Below are positions 63,981 through 64,000 of a stretch of 64,000 nucleotides of DNA, piece after piece. Source of the stretch: Amorphochlora amoebiformis (lineage: Eukaryota > Cercozoa > Chlorarachniophyceae); assembly GCA_054601695.1 (NCBI GenBank), contig BAAHQB010000122.1, positions 496,001 to 560,000 on the forward strand, in the 5' to 3' direction. How positions within the stretch are numbered: the stretch's first letter is position 1; each line of letters starts with the position of its first letter. The translations under genes were made by a program, and so were the position numbers. Under the pieces are notes generated by a model, which was given only the letters and a program-made list of their open reading frames with translations, had not been told where the DNA came from and did no database searches.

Positions 63981-64000
63981 CGTGTTCGCGGTATGGAGAA

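Overview
This is nuclear DNA of a microbial eukaryote. It is dominated by (TA)n microsatellites and by (TTAGGG)n/(CCCTAA)n tracts and their decayed derivatives. The telomere-type repeat, GT-AG introns and multi-exon genes exclude a prokaryote or organelle. I cannot name the organism from sequence alone. The TupA-like ATP-grasp gene and the ZIP-like gene would suit an alga or related protist, but that is inference.

The long Tyr/Ile ORFs are translated microsatellite and are not genes. Real coding sequence sits in tiny exons (about 12-180 bp, one of 323 bp) scattered as short non-repetitive islands. The introns are the simple repeats themselves. Reading each island for an acceptor (usually TATATAG or CCCTAG), an open frame and a donor (GTA, GTG, GTT or GTC plus others, one GC) gives exons whose phases join. 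All supported genes lie on the minus strand: gene A (17852 to 613, large protein of unknown function with a CxxC/CxxC finger), gene B (21796 to 19134, small protein), gene C (43197 to 23709, ZIP-like metal transporter), gene E (53298 to 45670, TupA-like ATP-grasp enzyme), gene F (about 58.3 to 54.2 kb, partial) and gene G (63980 to 58652, multi-pass membrane protein).

Layout: 1-612 is intergenic and CTAG-rich. Gene A fills 0.6-17.9 kb. At 17.9-19.1 kb is a second CTAG-rich intergenic block, followed by gene B. At 21.8-23.7 kb is repeat-rich intergenic DNA. Gene C spans 23.7-43.2 kb, with the largest telomere-like arrays as introns. A third CTAG-rich intergenic block lies at 43.2-45.6 kb, followed by genes E, F and G to the window end.

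A recurring structural signature is that short copies of an exon edge with its splice site are repeated 1-7 times in the neighbouring intron, separated by TA or telomere repeats. This, with repeat-built introns, is the most unusual feature. All gene models were made by eye from splice sites and phase. No transcript or homology search was available.
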